From: Marivivens donghaensis | GTDB taxonomy: Bacteria; Pseudomonadota; Alphaproteobacteria; Rhodobacterales; Rhodobacteraceae | Assembly: GCF_023541015.1 (NCBI RefSeq) | Contig: NZ_JALNPR010000001.1 | Coordinates: 372,001 to 436,000, forward strand | Length of the DNA: 64,000 nucleotides | Reading direction: 5' to 3' | Part shown: one piece after another, positions 1 to 8,795 of the stretch | How positions within the stretch are numbered: position 1 is the first letter of the stretch | Layout: each line of letters begins with the position of its first letter | Translations under genes and position numbers: made by a program | The notes under the pieces: generated by a model | Database searches by the model: none | What the model saw: the letters and a program-made list of their open reading frames with translations, nothing else | Told to the model about the DNA's origin: nothing

Positions 1-69
1 TTTAGCATCGAACAGACCGTGATCGAGGCCGAGGGCCTGTGCCCCGCATGCCAAGAGGACCACGCATGA
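1..69 (+). CDS. zur: Zinc uptake regulator Zur, C-terminal end only
   Basis: The first 22 codons read in frame 1 and end at TGA 67-69. They carry a CPAC (CxxC) motif followed by QEDHA, typical of the C-terminal metal site of Fur-family regulators. Zur represses zinc uptake genes when zinc is plentiful. The stop overlaps the znuC start as ATGA, so the genes are probably co-transcribed and translationally coupled. The rest lies outside the window, so the call rests on this tail plus the znuCB context. Confidence 0.75.
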   Translation, partial: FSIEQTVIEAEGLCPACQEDHA

Positions 70-812
70 GCCTTTTGACCGCACAGAACATCCACGTCCG
101 CCATGGTGCGGCGACGGTTTTGCACAACGTCAGCTTTGCTATCCAGAAAGGCGAGATCGTCACCATTGTCGGTCCCAACGGATCGGGGAAATCGACGCTT
201 CTGCGCACGCTCATTGGGGCGTTGCAGCCGACCTCTGGACAGGTGGTGCGCAAGGCAGGGCTAAAGATCGGATATGTGCCGCAAAAACTGCATGTGGACG
301 CGACGATGCCGATGACGGTGCGGCGGTTCTTGGACCTGCCGACGCGGGTCACGGATGCCGAGGCCGAAGCCGCATTGACGCGAACGGGCGTTGTGGGGAT
401 CGGCACACGCCCATTGGACGGATTGTCAGGTGGGCAGTTTCAGCGTGTTCTTTTGGCACGGGCGATCCTGTCGTCCCCTGATATCCTGATGCTGGATGAG
501 GCGACGCAGGGCCTTGATCAACCGGGGTCGGCGGCGTTCTACCAATTGATCGAAGACCTGCGCGATAGCCTCGGCTGTGCGGTTCTGATGGTGAGCCACG
601 AGCTTCACGTTGTGATGAGCGCTTCGGACCGTGTGATTTGCCTCAACGGTCACGTCTGTTGCGAAGGCACGCCAGAGGTCGTTTCGGCTGCCCCCGAATA
701 TCGCCAGTTGTTCGGCACGGGAACCAAAGGGGCGCTCGCGCTTTATCGCCATGATCACGATCACGGGCATGACCACGATCATCCCCATTGCCATCACGAG
801 GACGCACACTGA
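66..812 (+). CDS. znuC: Zinc ABC transporter ATP-binding protein ZnuC
   Basis: This is the ATPase of the ZnuABC high-affinity zinc importer, acting on the inner face of the membrane with ZnuB. The 248-residue protein has Walker A GPNGSGKS at residues 36-43, the LSGGQ signature at 120-124 and Walker B ending in LDE near 143-145. The last 22 residues are a His/Asp-rich tail (HDHDHGHDHDHPH and on) that could bind zinc. I chose the ATG at 66, which overlaps the zur stop, over an upstream in-frame start inside zur. The stop overlaps the znuB ATG as TGATG. znuA is not in the window. Zur regulation is expected from the operon but no operator is visible. Confidence 0.93.
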   Translation: MSLLTAQNIHVRHGAATVLHNVSFAIQKGEIVTIVGPNGSGKSTLLRTLIGALQPTSGQVVRKAGLKIGYVPQKLHVDATMPMTVRRFLDLPTRVTDAEAEAALTRTGVVGIGTRPLDGLSGGQFQRVLLARAILSSPDILMLDEATQGLDQPGSAAFYQLIEDLRDSLGCAVLMVSHELHVVMSASDRVICLNGHVCCEGTPEVVSAAPEYRQLFGTGTKGALALYRHDHDHGHDHDHPHCHHEDAH

Positions 813-1594
813 TGCTCAGCGATTTCATCATGCGTGCGGCCCTCGCGGGCGTTGGAACGGCGATTGCGGCGGGCTTCCTCGGGTCGTTCGTCGTCTGGCG
901 GCGGATGGCCTATTTCGGCGATGCGACCGCACACGCGGCGGTTCTGGGTGTGGCGATTGCGCTGGGCTTTCAAGTGTCGATCTTGGGCAGCGTGGGCGTT
1001 GTGGCGGTGCTGATGGCGGTCGGCCTATGGGCGCTGACGGGGCGCGGGTTTGCCGCTGATACGGTGCTGGGCGTCTTGTCTCACGGAGCGCTAGCGCTCG
1101 GCCTTTTGGCGGTGGCACTGGTGCCCTCGGCGCGGGTTGATCTGGACACATATTTGTTCGGCGATGTTCTGACGGTGAGCAAAACGGATTTGGCAGTGAT
1201 CTGGGGCGGCGCGGCTGTGGTCGTGGGCGTCCTCGCGTGGCGCTGGTCGCGGATGTTGACGGCAACGGTGTCGCCCGATCTGGCCTATGCGGCGGGCATC
1301 GATCCACGTCGTGAGCAGCTTATCCTGACGCTCCTGCTCGCAGGCGTTGTGGCCGTGTCGATCAAGGTCGTCGGCGCGCTCTTGATCACCGCGCTCCTCA
1401 TCATTCCTGCCGCTGCGGCCCGTAACCTGTCCCGCACACCCGAAGCGATGGCGGTCATCGCGGTTGTCTGTGGGATCGTTGCGGCGCTTGGCGGGGTGGG
1501 GCTGTCGTTTACCCTAGACACCCAAGCGGGCCCTTCAATTGTCTGCACGGCGGCGGCTCTGTTCGTGCTGAGCCTGTTGCGCCGCCGTGCGTGA
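812..1594 (+). CDS. znuB: Zinc ABC transporter permease ZnuB
   Basis: This is the membrane channel subunit of the zinc importer, of the ABC-3 family. The 260 residues are almost entirely hydrophobic, with about eight membrane segments and the family stretch around LFGDVLTVS and SIKVVGALLI. The start ATG at 812 shares a base with the znuC stop. An upstream in-frame start would lie inside znuC and was rejected. The gene ends 11 bp before the convergent asd stop, with no obvious hairpin between them. Confidence 0.93.
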   Translation: MLSDFIMRAALAGVGTAIAAGFLGSFVVWRRMAYFGDATAHAAVLGVAIALGFQVSILGSVGVVAVLMAVGLWALTGRGFAADTVLGVLSHGALALGLLAVALVPSARVDLDTYLFGDVLTVSKTDLAVIWGGAAVVVGVLAWRWSRMLTATVSPDLAYAAGIDPRREQLILTLLLAGVVAVSIKVVGALLITALLIIPAAAARNLSRTPEAMAVIAVVCGIVAALGGVGLSFTLDTQAGPSIVCTAAALFVLSLLRRRA

Positions 1595-1605
1595 CCTTAT
1601 TCATC

Positions 1606-2658
1606 TCAGGCCGCTTTAGCAGTCTGAGTGAGCAGCGTTTCCGCGATCTGCACAGCGTTCAGCGCAGCCCCTTTGAGCAGTTGATCGCCCGATACGAACA
1701 TCGCGATGGTCTGACCTGTCGGATCACCGAGGTCCGTGCGAATACGGCCGACCAGAACGTCTTCAATCCCTGAGGCTTCGGACGGCATCGGGAAATGGTT
1801 CGCGTCACGGTTATCAACAAGCCGAACACCCGCAGCGTTTTCCAACTGCGCACGCACCGATTCAGGCGACACATACTGATCAAACCGCACCGAAATCGCG
1901 AGCGAATGGGCGCGAAGGACAGGCACGCGCACGCAGGTGATCCCGATAGGCAGACGCGGATGGGCGAGGATGCGGCGGGTTTCCTCAACGACTTTCAGTT
2001 CTTCGCCATTGTAACCCGTTTCGGGATCGATCTCGGCGTTATGACTAAAGAGGTTAAAGGCGTAGGGATGCGGCAGGACGGTCGGGGAATGGGCCTCGCC
2101 GTTTAGGGCTGCGGCGGTCGCATCACGCAGTTCCTCCATCGCGGCGGCACCAGCGCCTGAAGCGGATTGATAGGTCACGATGTTGAGGCGCGAGATTGAC
2201 CAGCAGCGTTGAAGCGGGGCGAGGGCAACCGTGGCGATCGCCGCAACGCAGTTGGGGTTCGCGATGATGCCCGCATGTGGGGTGAGCGCGCGTCCATTGG
2301 CCTCTGGCACGATCAGTGGAACGGTTGGGTCCATGCGGAATGCCGACGAATTGTCGATCACCACAGCGCCCGCGCGCACCGCAATCGGCGCAAAGCGGCG
2401 CGAGATCGTCGCCCCTGCGGAAAAGAACACAATATCGCAGCCAGCAAAGCTCTGCTCGGTCAGTTCTTCGACGATCAGGTCGTTGCCGCGAAAGGCGATG
2501 CGCTGACCCGCCGAACGGGCAGAGGCCAGCAAACGCAGGGAGGATAGGGGAAATCCACGGCTCTCTAGACTGCGGATCAATTCGATGCCAACAGCACCCG
2601 TTGCGCCAACAATGGCGACGACTGGGGCGGCGTAGGGTGGTTCAACATGCACGTTCAT
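1606..2658 (-). CDS. asd: Aspartate-semialdehyde dehydrogenase, divergent copy
   Basis: The family makes aspartate semialdehyde from aspartyl phosphate with NADPH, feeding lysine, threonine and methionine synthesis. In the 350 residues I see the dinucleotide motif GATGAVG at 18-24, catalytic-Cys motif ANPNC with Cys137, QSASGAG at 164-170, the GEELKVVEE helix and a KGAALNAVQIAETL C-terminal helix. Several usual residues differ: the Cys is followed by VAAIA rather than STIQ, and SGDQLLKG replaces the commoner SDNLRKG. That suggests a paralogue beside a main copy elsewhere. The start follows a weak Shine-Dalgarno (GAGTGAGA). It is a single gene preceded by a hairpin. Confidence 0.85.
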   Translation of the reverse strand: MNVHVEPPYAAPVVAIVGATGAVGIELIRSLESRGFPLSSLRLLASARSAGQRIAFRGNDLIVEELTEQSFAGCDIVFFSAGATISRRFAPIAVRAGAVVIDNSSAFRMDPTVPLIVPEANGRALTPHAGIIANPNCVAAIATVALAPLQRCWSISRLNIVTYQSASGAGAAAMEELRDATAAALNGEAHSPTVLPHPYAFNLFSHNAEIDPETGYNGEELKVVEETRRILAHPRLPIGITCVRVPVLRAHSLAISVRFDQYVSPESVRAQLENAAGVRLVDNRDANHFPMPSEASGIEDVLVGRIRTDLGDPTGQTIAMFVSGDQLLKGAALNAVQIAETLLTQTAKAA

Positions 2659-2713
2659 AGTCTCACTCTTTTTTCAGAGGAGGCGGATTGGGAACGCTTT
2701 GGCTGTGTCGCTG

Positions 2714-2740
2714 AAACCCCATCCGTCTCCGGCGGGGTTT
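2714..2740. terminator. Terminator-like hairpin upstream of asd
   Basis: AAACCCC at 2714-2720 pairs with GGGGTTT at 2734-2740, with an inner CCG/CGG pair. A T-rich run follows on the plus strand and only TTT on the minus strand. It separates the minus-strand dtd side from asd, so it may end transcription from the kinase/dtd operon. Direction is uncertain. Confidence 0.5.
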
Positions 2741-2747
2741 GTTTTGC

Positions 2748-2831
2748 TTAGATCCGATCAGACCATGCAAAAACGTCCCCCGCCAGAGCGGTGGTCATCT
2801 TGGTCATGGTTTTCTTCATCAGGATCGACAT
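2748..2831 (-). CDS. Possible 27-residue peptide
   Basis: A short open frame between dtd and asd begins MSILMKKTMTKMTTALAG and ends DVFAWSDRI. It is basic and hydroxyl-rich at the N end. It lies between a small dyad (CGCTG 2836-2840, CAGCG 2846-2850) and the hairpin at 2714-2740, on the same strand as both neighbours. I see no Shine-Dalgarno before either candidate ATG. I recognise no family. It could be noncoding spacer. Confidence 0.25.
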   Translation of the reverse strand: MSILMKKTMTKMTTALAGDVFAWSDRI

Positions 2832-2876
2832 GGGACGCTGGTTAGCAGCGATTCCCCATTTCGCGCAATGGTTTTG

Positions 2877-3314
2877 TTAAACCTCGGTCCAGATCGTCAC
2901 TGGGCCGTCGTTGATCAGCGACACTTTCATGTCCGCACCAAAGCGACCGCAGGCCGTCGGGATACCGAGTTTCGCGACCTCGTCTTTGAACATCTCATAA
3001 AGGCGTTCGCCTTCGTTGGGGCGGGCGGCGGTCGAAAATCCGGGGCGGTTTCCGCGCGAGGTATCGGCAGAGAGGGTGAACTGGCTGACGATGAGGGCGC
3101 TACCGCCCACATCAACCAGTGATTTGTTCATCTTGCCTTCGTCATCTTTGAAGATGCGCATCTTGGACAGTTTTGCTGCCAATTTGGTTGGCTTTTCGTC
3201 TGTGTCACCGTCCATCGCGCAAACAAGAACGAGCATCCCATGGCCAATTTCGCCGACGGTTTCGCCGTCTATTTTGACAGATGCTTCGGATACGCGTTGG
3301 ACGAGGGCTCTCAC
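2877..3314 (-). CDS. dtd: D-aminoacyl-tRNA deacylase
   Basis: This enzyme removes D-amino acids, and glycine, mischarged on tRNA, as a cytosolic homodimer. The 145 residues match the usual length. The active-site motif SQFTL is at 77-81 and the cross-subunit GP motif (NDGPVT) at 135-140. The start is taken as GTG at 3314, giving [13 protein letters not shown], the standard N terminus. This GTG overlaps the kinase stop as GTGA, so the two are translationally coupled. A GTG five codons upstream also exists but would add residues the family lacks. Confidence 0.93.
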   Translation of the reverse strand: MRALVQRVSEASVKIDGETVGEIGHGMLVLVCAMDGDTDEKPTKLAAKLSKMRIFKDDEGKMNKSLVDVGGSALIVSQFTLSADTSRGNRPGFSTAARPNEGERLYEMFKDEVAKLGIPTACGRFGADMKVSLINDGPVTIWTEV

Positions 3315-4228
3315 AGTTCGTTGCTCCACGGTGGGTTAGCACCAGCGCGGCTGACGGTCACGGCGGCGGCACGGTTGCCCAGCGATAGGGCGGTGCGGAT
3401 TGTGTCCTCGTCCAGTTCAGCGACGGCAGCTTTGGTCAGTTTGCCTGCCGACTGAAGGGACGCCAGAACGCCCGCGTTGAACGTGTCACCTGCACCTACA
3501 GTATCCACAACGGTCGCTTTCTGCGCTTCGACAAATACGACGTTCTCAGCGGTGATACCGTAAGAACCTTTGGCCCCTTCGGTGATGCAAACGAGTTTTG
3601 CCCCGTTGCTGATCAGCTTGCGGGCGTGATCCATCATGTCGCCTTCGCCAAAGAGCCATGTGAGGTCTTCGTCGGACACTTTGATGATGTCGGCCACGGC
3701 CAGCATGCCTTCAATCCGTGCGCGGTAGGTGGCCTCATCACGGATAAAGCCCGGTCGGATGTTCGGGTCGATCATGATGACCTTGTTTGCGGCCTCACGA
3801 TGGCAGAGCGCCTCGTAAGTTGCGCCGCAGGGATCGACGGGCAGCGAGATGCCGCCAAAGAACAGGGTGTCGGCTGCGACCTCGGTCGGCAAATCGTCCT
3901 TGGACAACATGCGGCCTGCGGTGTTCTCATCGTAGAACGCATAGGTCGCCTGACCATCAACCAGTTTGATAAAGGCTACGGTCGAGGGGCGGTCCAAATA
4001 GACAACAGCCGAGGTGTCGACCTTTGAATTAACGAGCGTTTCGGTGAGCAGATCGCCCATCATATCCTGCGCGATGCCAGAGTAGAAACCCGTCTCTGCA
4101 CCCAAACGACCCAGCGCAATCGCGGTGTTAAACACAGCACCACCCGCGTAGGGAGCATAGCATGCCTCACCCTCGGTCGAGGTGCGGGGCAACATATCAA
4201 TCAGGGCTTCACCGCAGCACAGGATCAT
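3311..4228 (-). CDS. PfkB-family carbohydrate kinase, probably fructokinase
   Basis: A cytosolic sugar kinase of the ribokinase/PfkB family, phosphorylating a sugar with ATP. It has 305 residues, with the N-terminal GEALIDMLP sugar-site motif, [16 protein letters not shown] near 28-43, DPNIRP at 154-159 and the signature DTVGAGDTF at 242-250, where Asp248 is the catalytic base. I prefer the ATG at 4228 because GAGG sits six bases upstream. An ATG at 4240 would add four residues. It is coupled to dtd by a GTGA overlap. Fructose as substrate is inferred from overall resemblance; other ketoses are possible. Confidence 0.82.
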   Translation of the reverse strand: MILCCGEALIDMLPRTSTEGEACYAPYAGGAVFNTAIALGRLGAETGFYSGIAQDMMGDLLTETLVNSKVDTSAVVYLDRPSTVAFIKLVDGQATYAFYDENTAGRMLSKDDLPTEVAADTLFFGGISLPVDPCGATYEALCHREAANKVIMIDPNIRPGFIRDEATYRARIEGMLAVADIIKVSDEDLTWLFGEGDMMDHARKLISNGAKLVCITEGAKGSYGITAENVVFVEAQKATVVDTVGAGDTFNAGVLASLQSAGKLTKAAVAELDEDTIRTALSLGNRAAAVTVSRAGANPPWSNEL

Positions 4229-4308
4229 TTCGGGCCTCATCTGGTAGCGTTAACAGTAGACCTCTGGGTGCCGCTAAAACACCAATTAGTCAAGTCATCT
4301 GATTAAAC

Positions 4309-5397
4309 TTACTTGTTCTGCGCTACAATGTATCCCACGCCTGCCGCGACAATCAGACCTATGATCGAAGCAAAGGCGATTTTCCAAGCAGAGTAGGGGC
4401 GTTCGCCCTGCACCTTGCCCGTCTGACCGTTCACCACAAACCGATAGGTTTTCCCGCGATATTTATAGGCTGCGAGCCAGACGGGCAGCAGGATGTGTTT
4501 GAAGGTGACATCGCTGATCGTGGTGTTGATGCTATGCACCTTCTGGCGATCGCCACCGATATCGAATTTGACATCCCGCAGGATCATCGCATCCATATAG
4601 GCGCGGGCTTCGGTGTAGCCGTCCTCAAGGCTGATCTGATAGCCCTCTGCGCGAAACCCTGCCAGGAAATCGGGCGAATAGGGCTGAAGCTCGGACAGGT
4701 TCCACGGCTGAAGCCCGTCGGTATAGCGTTTCGGCAGCGATTTAGAGGCAAGCACCAGCACATCGTCAAAGAACCGCGCCACGCGCCCAGAGGCACGCCG
4801 CCATTTGGTGTGGCGCTGACGCACGGTCTGGGATTTCCCGTTCCGAACGACGCGATGGGTGGTATAATAATCGTCACCCCGTTCGCCTGTGTAGCTCGAC
4901 TTTGTATCCGCGTCATAGGTCCAGTATGGGACGTAGATGCCGTTGAGCTTGCGGCCCTTGCGGGCATATTCCTGCAATCCGTTCGGCGCAAACCACAACT
5001 GGCCCAACCATTTCGTCATCGCATCGCGCGCTTGCTTTTCATCGAGCCCGAACGGCAACAACGCCTTGGGTTTGATGTGACGATGGGTGCCCGTGTCCGT
5101 CACCACAGGCGTCGCACAGAACGGGCATTCAACAGCGTGATCTTTTTCGTGAATTTCCACCTGCGCCCCGCAGTTGGGGCAGGTGCTAACACGGGTTTCT
5201 TCGATTTCAGCTTGGGGGAGTTGATGGCGGATCGCCTGTTCAAAATCCAACTCTTTTATCGCCGTCCCCGCATAGTCGCCCTTTTCCACTGCCTCGCTAT
5301 GCCCACAAAAATCGCAGACCAATTTGTTCTGAACTGGGTCAAACCGCAGGTCAGCGCCGCATTGTTCGCAGGGAAAACGGTGTTCTTGAACAGTCAT
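4309..5397 (-). CDS. Zinc-ribbon membrane protein (YdjG-like)
   Basis: Last gene of a six-gene minus-strand run. The 362-residue protein opens with two zinc ribbons: Cys10/Cys13 with Cys28/Cys31, and Cys73/Cys76 with Cys91/Cys94. A long soluble region follows, with YVPYWTYDA and LLPVWLAAYKYRGK, then one C-terminal membrane span near 337-358 (WKIAFASIIGLIVAAGVGYI). This is the layout of TFIIB-type zinc-ribbon proteins such as Bacillus subtilis YdjG, which helps PspA and YdjI at stressed membranes. The start at 5397 has AAGGA six bases upstream. A longer frame to 5472 lacks such support. Molecular role is unknown. The tie to the SPFH gene upstream is the main clue. Confidence 0.75.
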   Translation of the reverse strand: MTVQEHRFPCEQCGADLRFDPVQNKLVCDFCGHSEAVEKGDYAGTAIKELDFEQAIRHQLPQAEIEETRVSTCPNCGAQVEIHEKDHAVECPFCATPVVTDTGTHRHIKPKALLPFGLDEKQARDAMTKWLGQLWFAPNGLQEYARKGRKLNGIYVPYWTYDADTKSSYTGERGDDYYTTHRVVRNGKSQTVRQRHTKWRRASGRVARFFDDVLVLASKSLPKRYTDGLQPWNLSELQPYSPDFLAGFRAEGYQISLEDGYTEARAYMDAMILRDVKFDIGGDRQKVHSINTTISDVTFKHILLPVWLAAYKYRGKTYRFVVNGQTGKVQGERPYSAWKIAFASIIGLIVAAGVGYIVAQNK

Positions 5398-5504
5398 TCG
5401 AAATCCTTGGGCTGTTCTGCCACGAGCGCGATGGAAAAGGAGGAACGAGTCCGCCTCTGAGTGTGAAACCAAAGACGGACGCAGCCTGTGCTAGGGTTCA
5501 GTGA

Positions 5505-6614
5505 TTACGGCAGCGGCGGCGGGGGCGGTGCGACGGTGAACAAAAGTGCGAGCTCTGTATCGCCCGCAGGTTTCCAGCCGTCCTGACCAGCGGTCCAGAC
5601 CAGTGTTTCGCGAGTCAGTGCGCCGTCACCAGCCATGCGGCCCAGCGATGCCTTTGAAAACGGGCCTTTGGTTTCGCCTTTGTCCGCGATGTGCCAGACC
5701 TTTTCGACGGGTGGCGGCGGAGGCGCAACAGGGGCGACCTGCGGTGCAGTTTGTGGAACAGCGCCCCACGGACCTGTCATCGCCTGACCCATGGCCATGC
5801 CCATACCAGCGCCCATACCCGTTGCCATAGCCGAACCAGCACCAGAGGTTGGATTGCCCATCGCCTCTGCTGCGCGCCATTTCATGTGGTCGTCCAGATT
5901 ACCAGCGATCCCACGGCTCGTGCGGGCATCGAGCGCTGCCTCTACCGCCTCTGGCAGGCTGATGTTTTCAATGTAGAACTCTGGGATTTCTAGACCATAG
6001 GCCGCGATGGTTGGTGCGATGGCCTTGTTCACCAAGGCCGCGACATCGGCGGTGTTGGCGGCCATATCCAGAACAGGGATCCCCGACGATGCGATCGCAC
6101 GGCTGAACTCTTGGACAATGATGTTGCGGATTTGGAAGCTGATCTCATCCATGGTGAATTCGCCGTCGGTGCCGACGATTTCGGTCATGAATTTCGCAGG
6201 ATCAGACACCTTGATCGTATAGGTGCCAAAGGCGCGAATGCGGGTCGGGCCGAATTCAGGGTCGCGCAGCATGATCGGGTTCTTCGTGCCCCATTTGAGG
6301 TCCGAAAAACGGGTGGTGTTGATGTAGTAAATCTCGCTCTTGAACGGGGATTTGAACCCGTGGTCCCAATGCTGGAGCGAGGTCATGATCGGCATGTTGT
6401 TCGTTTCAAGCATGTAGAGACCAGGCTGGAACACATCCGCCAGTTGCCCTTCATGAATGAACACCGCGGCCTGACCTTCGCGAACGGTCAGTTTCGCACC
6501 GTATTTGATTTCGTGGCCTTCACGTTCAAACCGCCAAACCATCGTGTCGCGGGTGTCGTCGGTCCAATGAATAACGTCGATGAATTGACCGGACAGAAAA
6601 TCCAAAATGCCCAT
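5505..6614 (-). CDS. SPFH-domain protein with C-terminal GYF_2 domain (YdjI-like)
   Basis: The 369-residue protein has three parts. Residues 1 to about 240 are an SPFH domain of the virion-core/YdjI type, with DVIHWTDDTRDTMVW, VREGQAAVFIHEGQ and DLKWGTKNPI. About 255-300 is Gly/Met/Ala- and Pro-rich linker. About 303-360 is a GYF_2 domain (WHIADKGETKGPF, VWTAGQDGWKPAG). SPFH proteins scaffold membrane microdomains. In B. subtilis YdjI is recruited to damaged membrane together with a zinc-ribbon partner and PspA. Here the zinc-ribbon gene follows directly, but no pspA is visible. GYF_2 is presumed to bind proteins or anchor to membranes. Confidence 0.82.
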   Translation of the reverse strand: MGILDFLSGQFIDVIHWTDDTRDTMVWRFEREGHEIKYGAKLTVREGQAAVFIHEGQLADVFQPGLYMLETNNMPIMTSLQHWDHGFKSPFKSEIYYINTTRFSDLKWGTKNPIMLRDPEFGPTRIRAFGTYTIKVSDPAKFMTEIVGTDGEFTMDEISFQIRNIIVQEFSRAIASSGIPVLDMAANTADVAALVNKAIAPTIAAYGLEIPEFYIENISLPEAVEAALDARTSRGIAGNLDDHMKWRAAEAMGNPTSGAGSAMATGMGAGMGMAMGQAMTGPWGAVPQTAPQVAPVAPPPPPVEKVWHIADKGETKGPFSKASLGRMAGDGALTRETLVWTAGQDGWKPAGDTELALLFTVAPPPPPLP

Positions 6615-6630
6615 AAGAGGCTCCTTTCAA

Positions 6631-7578
6631 TTACACAGGTCCGCCGACCAGCTCTGCTGCGATCTGGCGGACGATGGGTGTGGCCTCGGCTTCGGTCATG
6701 CCAGTGCTGAGGCGCGGATCGTAAAGTATCTTCAATAAAAGTTCGTCGTGTCGGGTGAGCAGCGCGAATTCGTCGTCATCATTGAAAATCGACGGGCGCG
6801 CACGCGGGCTATCGTTGGCAAGGCCAAGCCCCTGCGACAGTTCCTCGTGATAGCATGACTGTCGCATCAATTCAGGATGTTCGGCGCGAATGATCGCAAC
6901 CGCGCTTTGGTAGGTGTGGCCGTCGGGTTTGAAGGTGCCAATCACGACGCATAACTGATCGCGTGGCAGGTTCACCGCATAGCGCAGCGAACTGTCGTCG
7001 ATCGACGGGATCAAGCTGCGGATCAGGGGACCCGCCGCGAGTCGGTCATCTTCGTTCAGGATCAGGACGTGGAAATTGCCGCCGTTGCTGACTTGATTGA
7101 TGCGTAGGCCCGTGATGGAGGCCAGCCGCGATGCAAAGGACGCGATATAACGACGGTCGGACGCGATGATGTCAGACGGCACGTTTGCGCCAAACTGCAC
7201 GTTCATCTGGATCGGTTGATCCCAGCGCCGCAGGGCCGACGACGTGGCACGTGCCCGAAGCGAGCCGCCACTGGTCGTGTATTCATCAAACAGCGCAATG
7301 CGGATGAAATTCGCGGTCAGTTGTGTGTCGGTAAAGGGCGCGTCAACGTGCCCGTCATCCGTCCGCATCAACCCTTGGGCCAGCGCATTTCGTTCGAGGC
7401 GCTGATAGTAGAGCGACAACAGTTGGCTCTGCTGCGATGGGCCGTCCAACTCCGCCTCTGGCGAAGGGGCTACGGGTTCAGGCGGTGCAATTGTCGGAGG
7501 TGGGGACGGCATGTCCACACATGCAGCGAGCATAAGCCCAGCCGCTGCCATAGAAAATCGCCGTCCCCATCCGTTCAT
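6631..7578 (-). CDS. DUF2927-family lipoprotein
   Basis: A 315-residue protein with a type II signal ending in LMLAAC (Cys20), then a Pro-rich linker and a DUF2927 domain. The domain includes NFIRIALFDEY, a basic strand and SCYHEELSQGLGLANDSP. The HEE-containing helix resembles a metal-binding motif, but I would not call it a protease on this alone. The start abuts the telA stop (TAA 7579-7581) with no gap, indicating coupling. It is probably anchored in a periplasm-facing membrane, giving this stress cluster an envelope component. Confidence 0.8.
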   Translation of the reverse strand: MNGWGRRFSMAAAGLMLAACVDMPSPPPTIAPPEPVAPSPEAELDGPSQQSQLLSLYYQRLERNALAQGLMRTDDGHVDAPFTDTQLTANFIRIALFDEYTTSGGSLRARATSSALRRWDQPIQMNVQFGANVPSDIIASDRRYIASFASRLASITGLRINQVSNGGNFHVLILNEDDRLAAGPLIRSLIPSIDDSSLRYAVNLPRDQLCVVIGTFKPDGHTYQSAVAIIRAEHPELMRQSCYHEELSQGLGLANDSPRARPSIFNDDDEFALLTRHDELLLKILYDPRLSTGMTEAEATPIVRQIAAELVGGPV

Positions 7579-8769
7579 TTATGCGCCTGTCGAAGTGCCG
7601 ATGTTATACCCAGTAGCATTGCCGCGTGCCTTGGCGCTGGCAAGGGTCTCTTTGAGTTCGGACTCCATACGCTGCAGTTCAACCTCTGCTTCGGCACGTT
7701 TACGCTTGCCTTCGTCGGCAATCTCGAGGCTTTCGTTGATTGTCGCGATAAGGGTTGCGTTGGCCTTTTTGACCGCTTCGATATCGAACACGCCGCGTTC
7801 CATTTCTTCTCGAACGACTTTGTTCGCTTGACGCAGGTTGTCGGCGTTTGCGGTCAAAAGTTCGTTGGTCAGATCGTTTGCCTCGCGCACGGCCTTGGCC
7901 GCTTCGGCAGAGCGTTGGATGGTGACAGCCTGCGCCAATTGGGTTTCCCAGAGCGGCACGGTGTTCACGAGAGTCGAATTGATCTTTGTCACCAGCGATT
8001 TGTCGTTTTCCTGAACCAGACGGATCGACGGAAGCGACTGCATCGTGACCTGACGGGTGAGTTTCAGGTCGTGCACACGGCGTTCCAGATCGTCGCGGGC
8101 AGAGCGCAGGTCGCGGAGTTCTTGGGCGACCATAACGCCGTCACCTTCGGGGGCTGCGGCAACTTCGGCTTCTTTGGCGGGAATGGTATCCTCGTCCAGT
8201 TCTTTCAGCTTTGCCTCGCCCGCAGAGATATAGAGCGCGAGTTCGTCGTAGAAGGTCAGCGTACGCTCGTAGAGCACATCAAGGCTTTCGATGTCCTTGA
8301 GCAGGGTATGTTCGTGCATCAACAGATCATCGGTGATCTTGTCGATCTGGCCCTGCACGGTTTCAAAACGAGCCGCGAATTTCGCCATCGGCGCGGCGCG
8401 GCCCAGCAGTTTTTCCCAGAAGGTGCGTTCGCGGCGCACATCCAGTTCAGAGACCGAGAACCCACGGATCGTGGTCACGATGTTGCGCAGGCTGTCACCT
8501 GCGGGGCCAACGTCCTTGTTACGGACGCCTTGTAGCATCGACTGCGAGATTTCTTGCAATTCCGCCTGAGCGGACGAACCAAAGCGCACGATGGAGTTGG
8601 TATCGCTCATATCCAGTTCGGAAATGCGTTTGGTGATTTCCGCGCTGATGGTCGCGTCCGCCTGATCCAAGGCCACAATCTCTGTGCCCGGTTCTGCCAG
8701 AACAACGGCAGTTACTTTTTCAACATTGGCCAAGCTGGCCTCGGCTTTGGTGCGAATATCTTGGGACAT
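7579..8769 (-). CDS. telA: TelA/KlaA family toxic-anion resistance protein
   Basis: A 396-residue, mostly helical soluble protein of the TelA family, linked to tellurite and other toxic-anion or envelope stress tolerance. Visible features include the FSVSELDVRRERTFWEKLLG segment, a long charged coiled-coil middle, and the conserved LTRQVTMQSLPSIRLVQ with KINSTLVNTVPLWETQLA. The start at 8769 has GGAGAA five bases upstream. The XpaC-like gene ends 26 bp upstream. TelA and XpaC genes are recurrent neighbours in bacteria. The biochemical activity of TelA is not known. Confidence 0.9.
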   Translation of the reverse strand: MSQDIRTKAEASLANVEKVTAVVLAEPGTEIVALDQADATISAEITKRISELDMSDTNSIVRFGSSAQAELQEISQSMLQGVRNKDVGPAGDSLRNIVTTIRGFSVSELDVRRERTFWEKLLGRAAPMAKFAARFETVQGQIDKITDDLLMHEHTLLKDIESLDVLYERTLTFYDELALYISAGEAKLKELDEDTIPAKEAEVAAAPEGDGVMVAQELRDLRSARDDLERRVHDLKLTRQVTMQSLPSIRLVQENDKSLVTKINSTLVNTVPLWETQLAQAVTIQRSAEAAKAVREANDLTNELLTANADNLRQANKVVREEMERGVFDIEAVKKANATLIATINESLEIADEGKRKRAEAEVELQRMESELKETLASAKARGNATGYNIGTSTGA

Positions 8770-8795
8770 AATGGTTCTCCGTCACATTGACTTTA

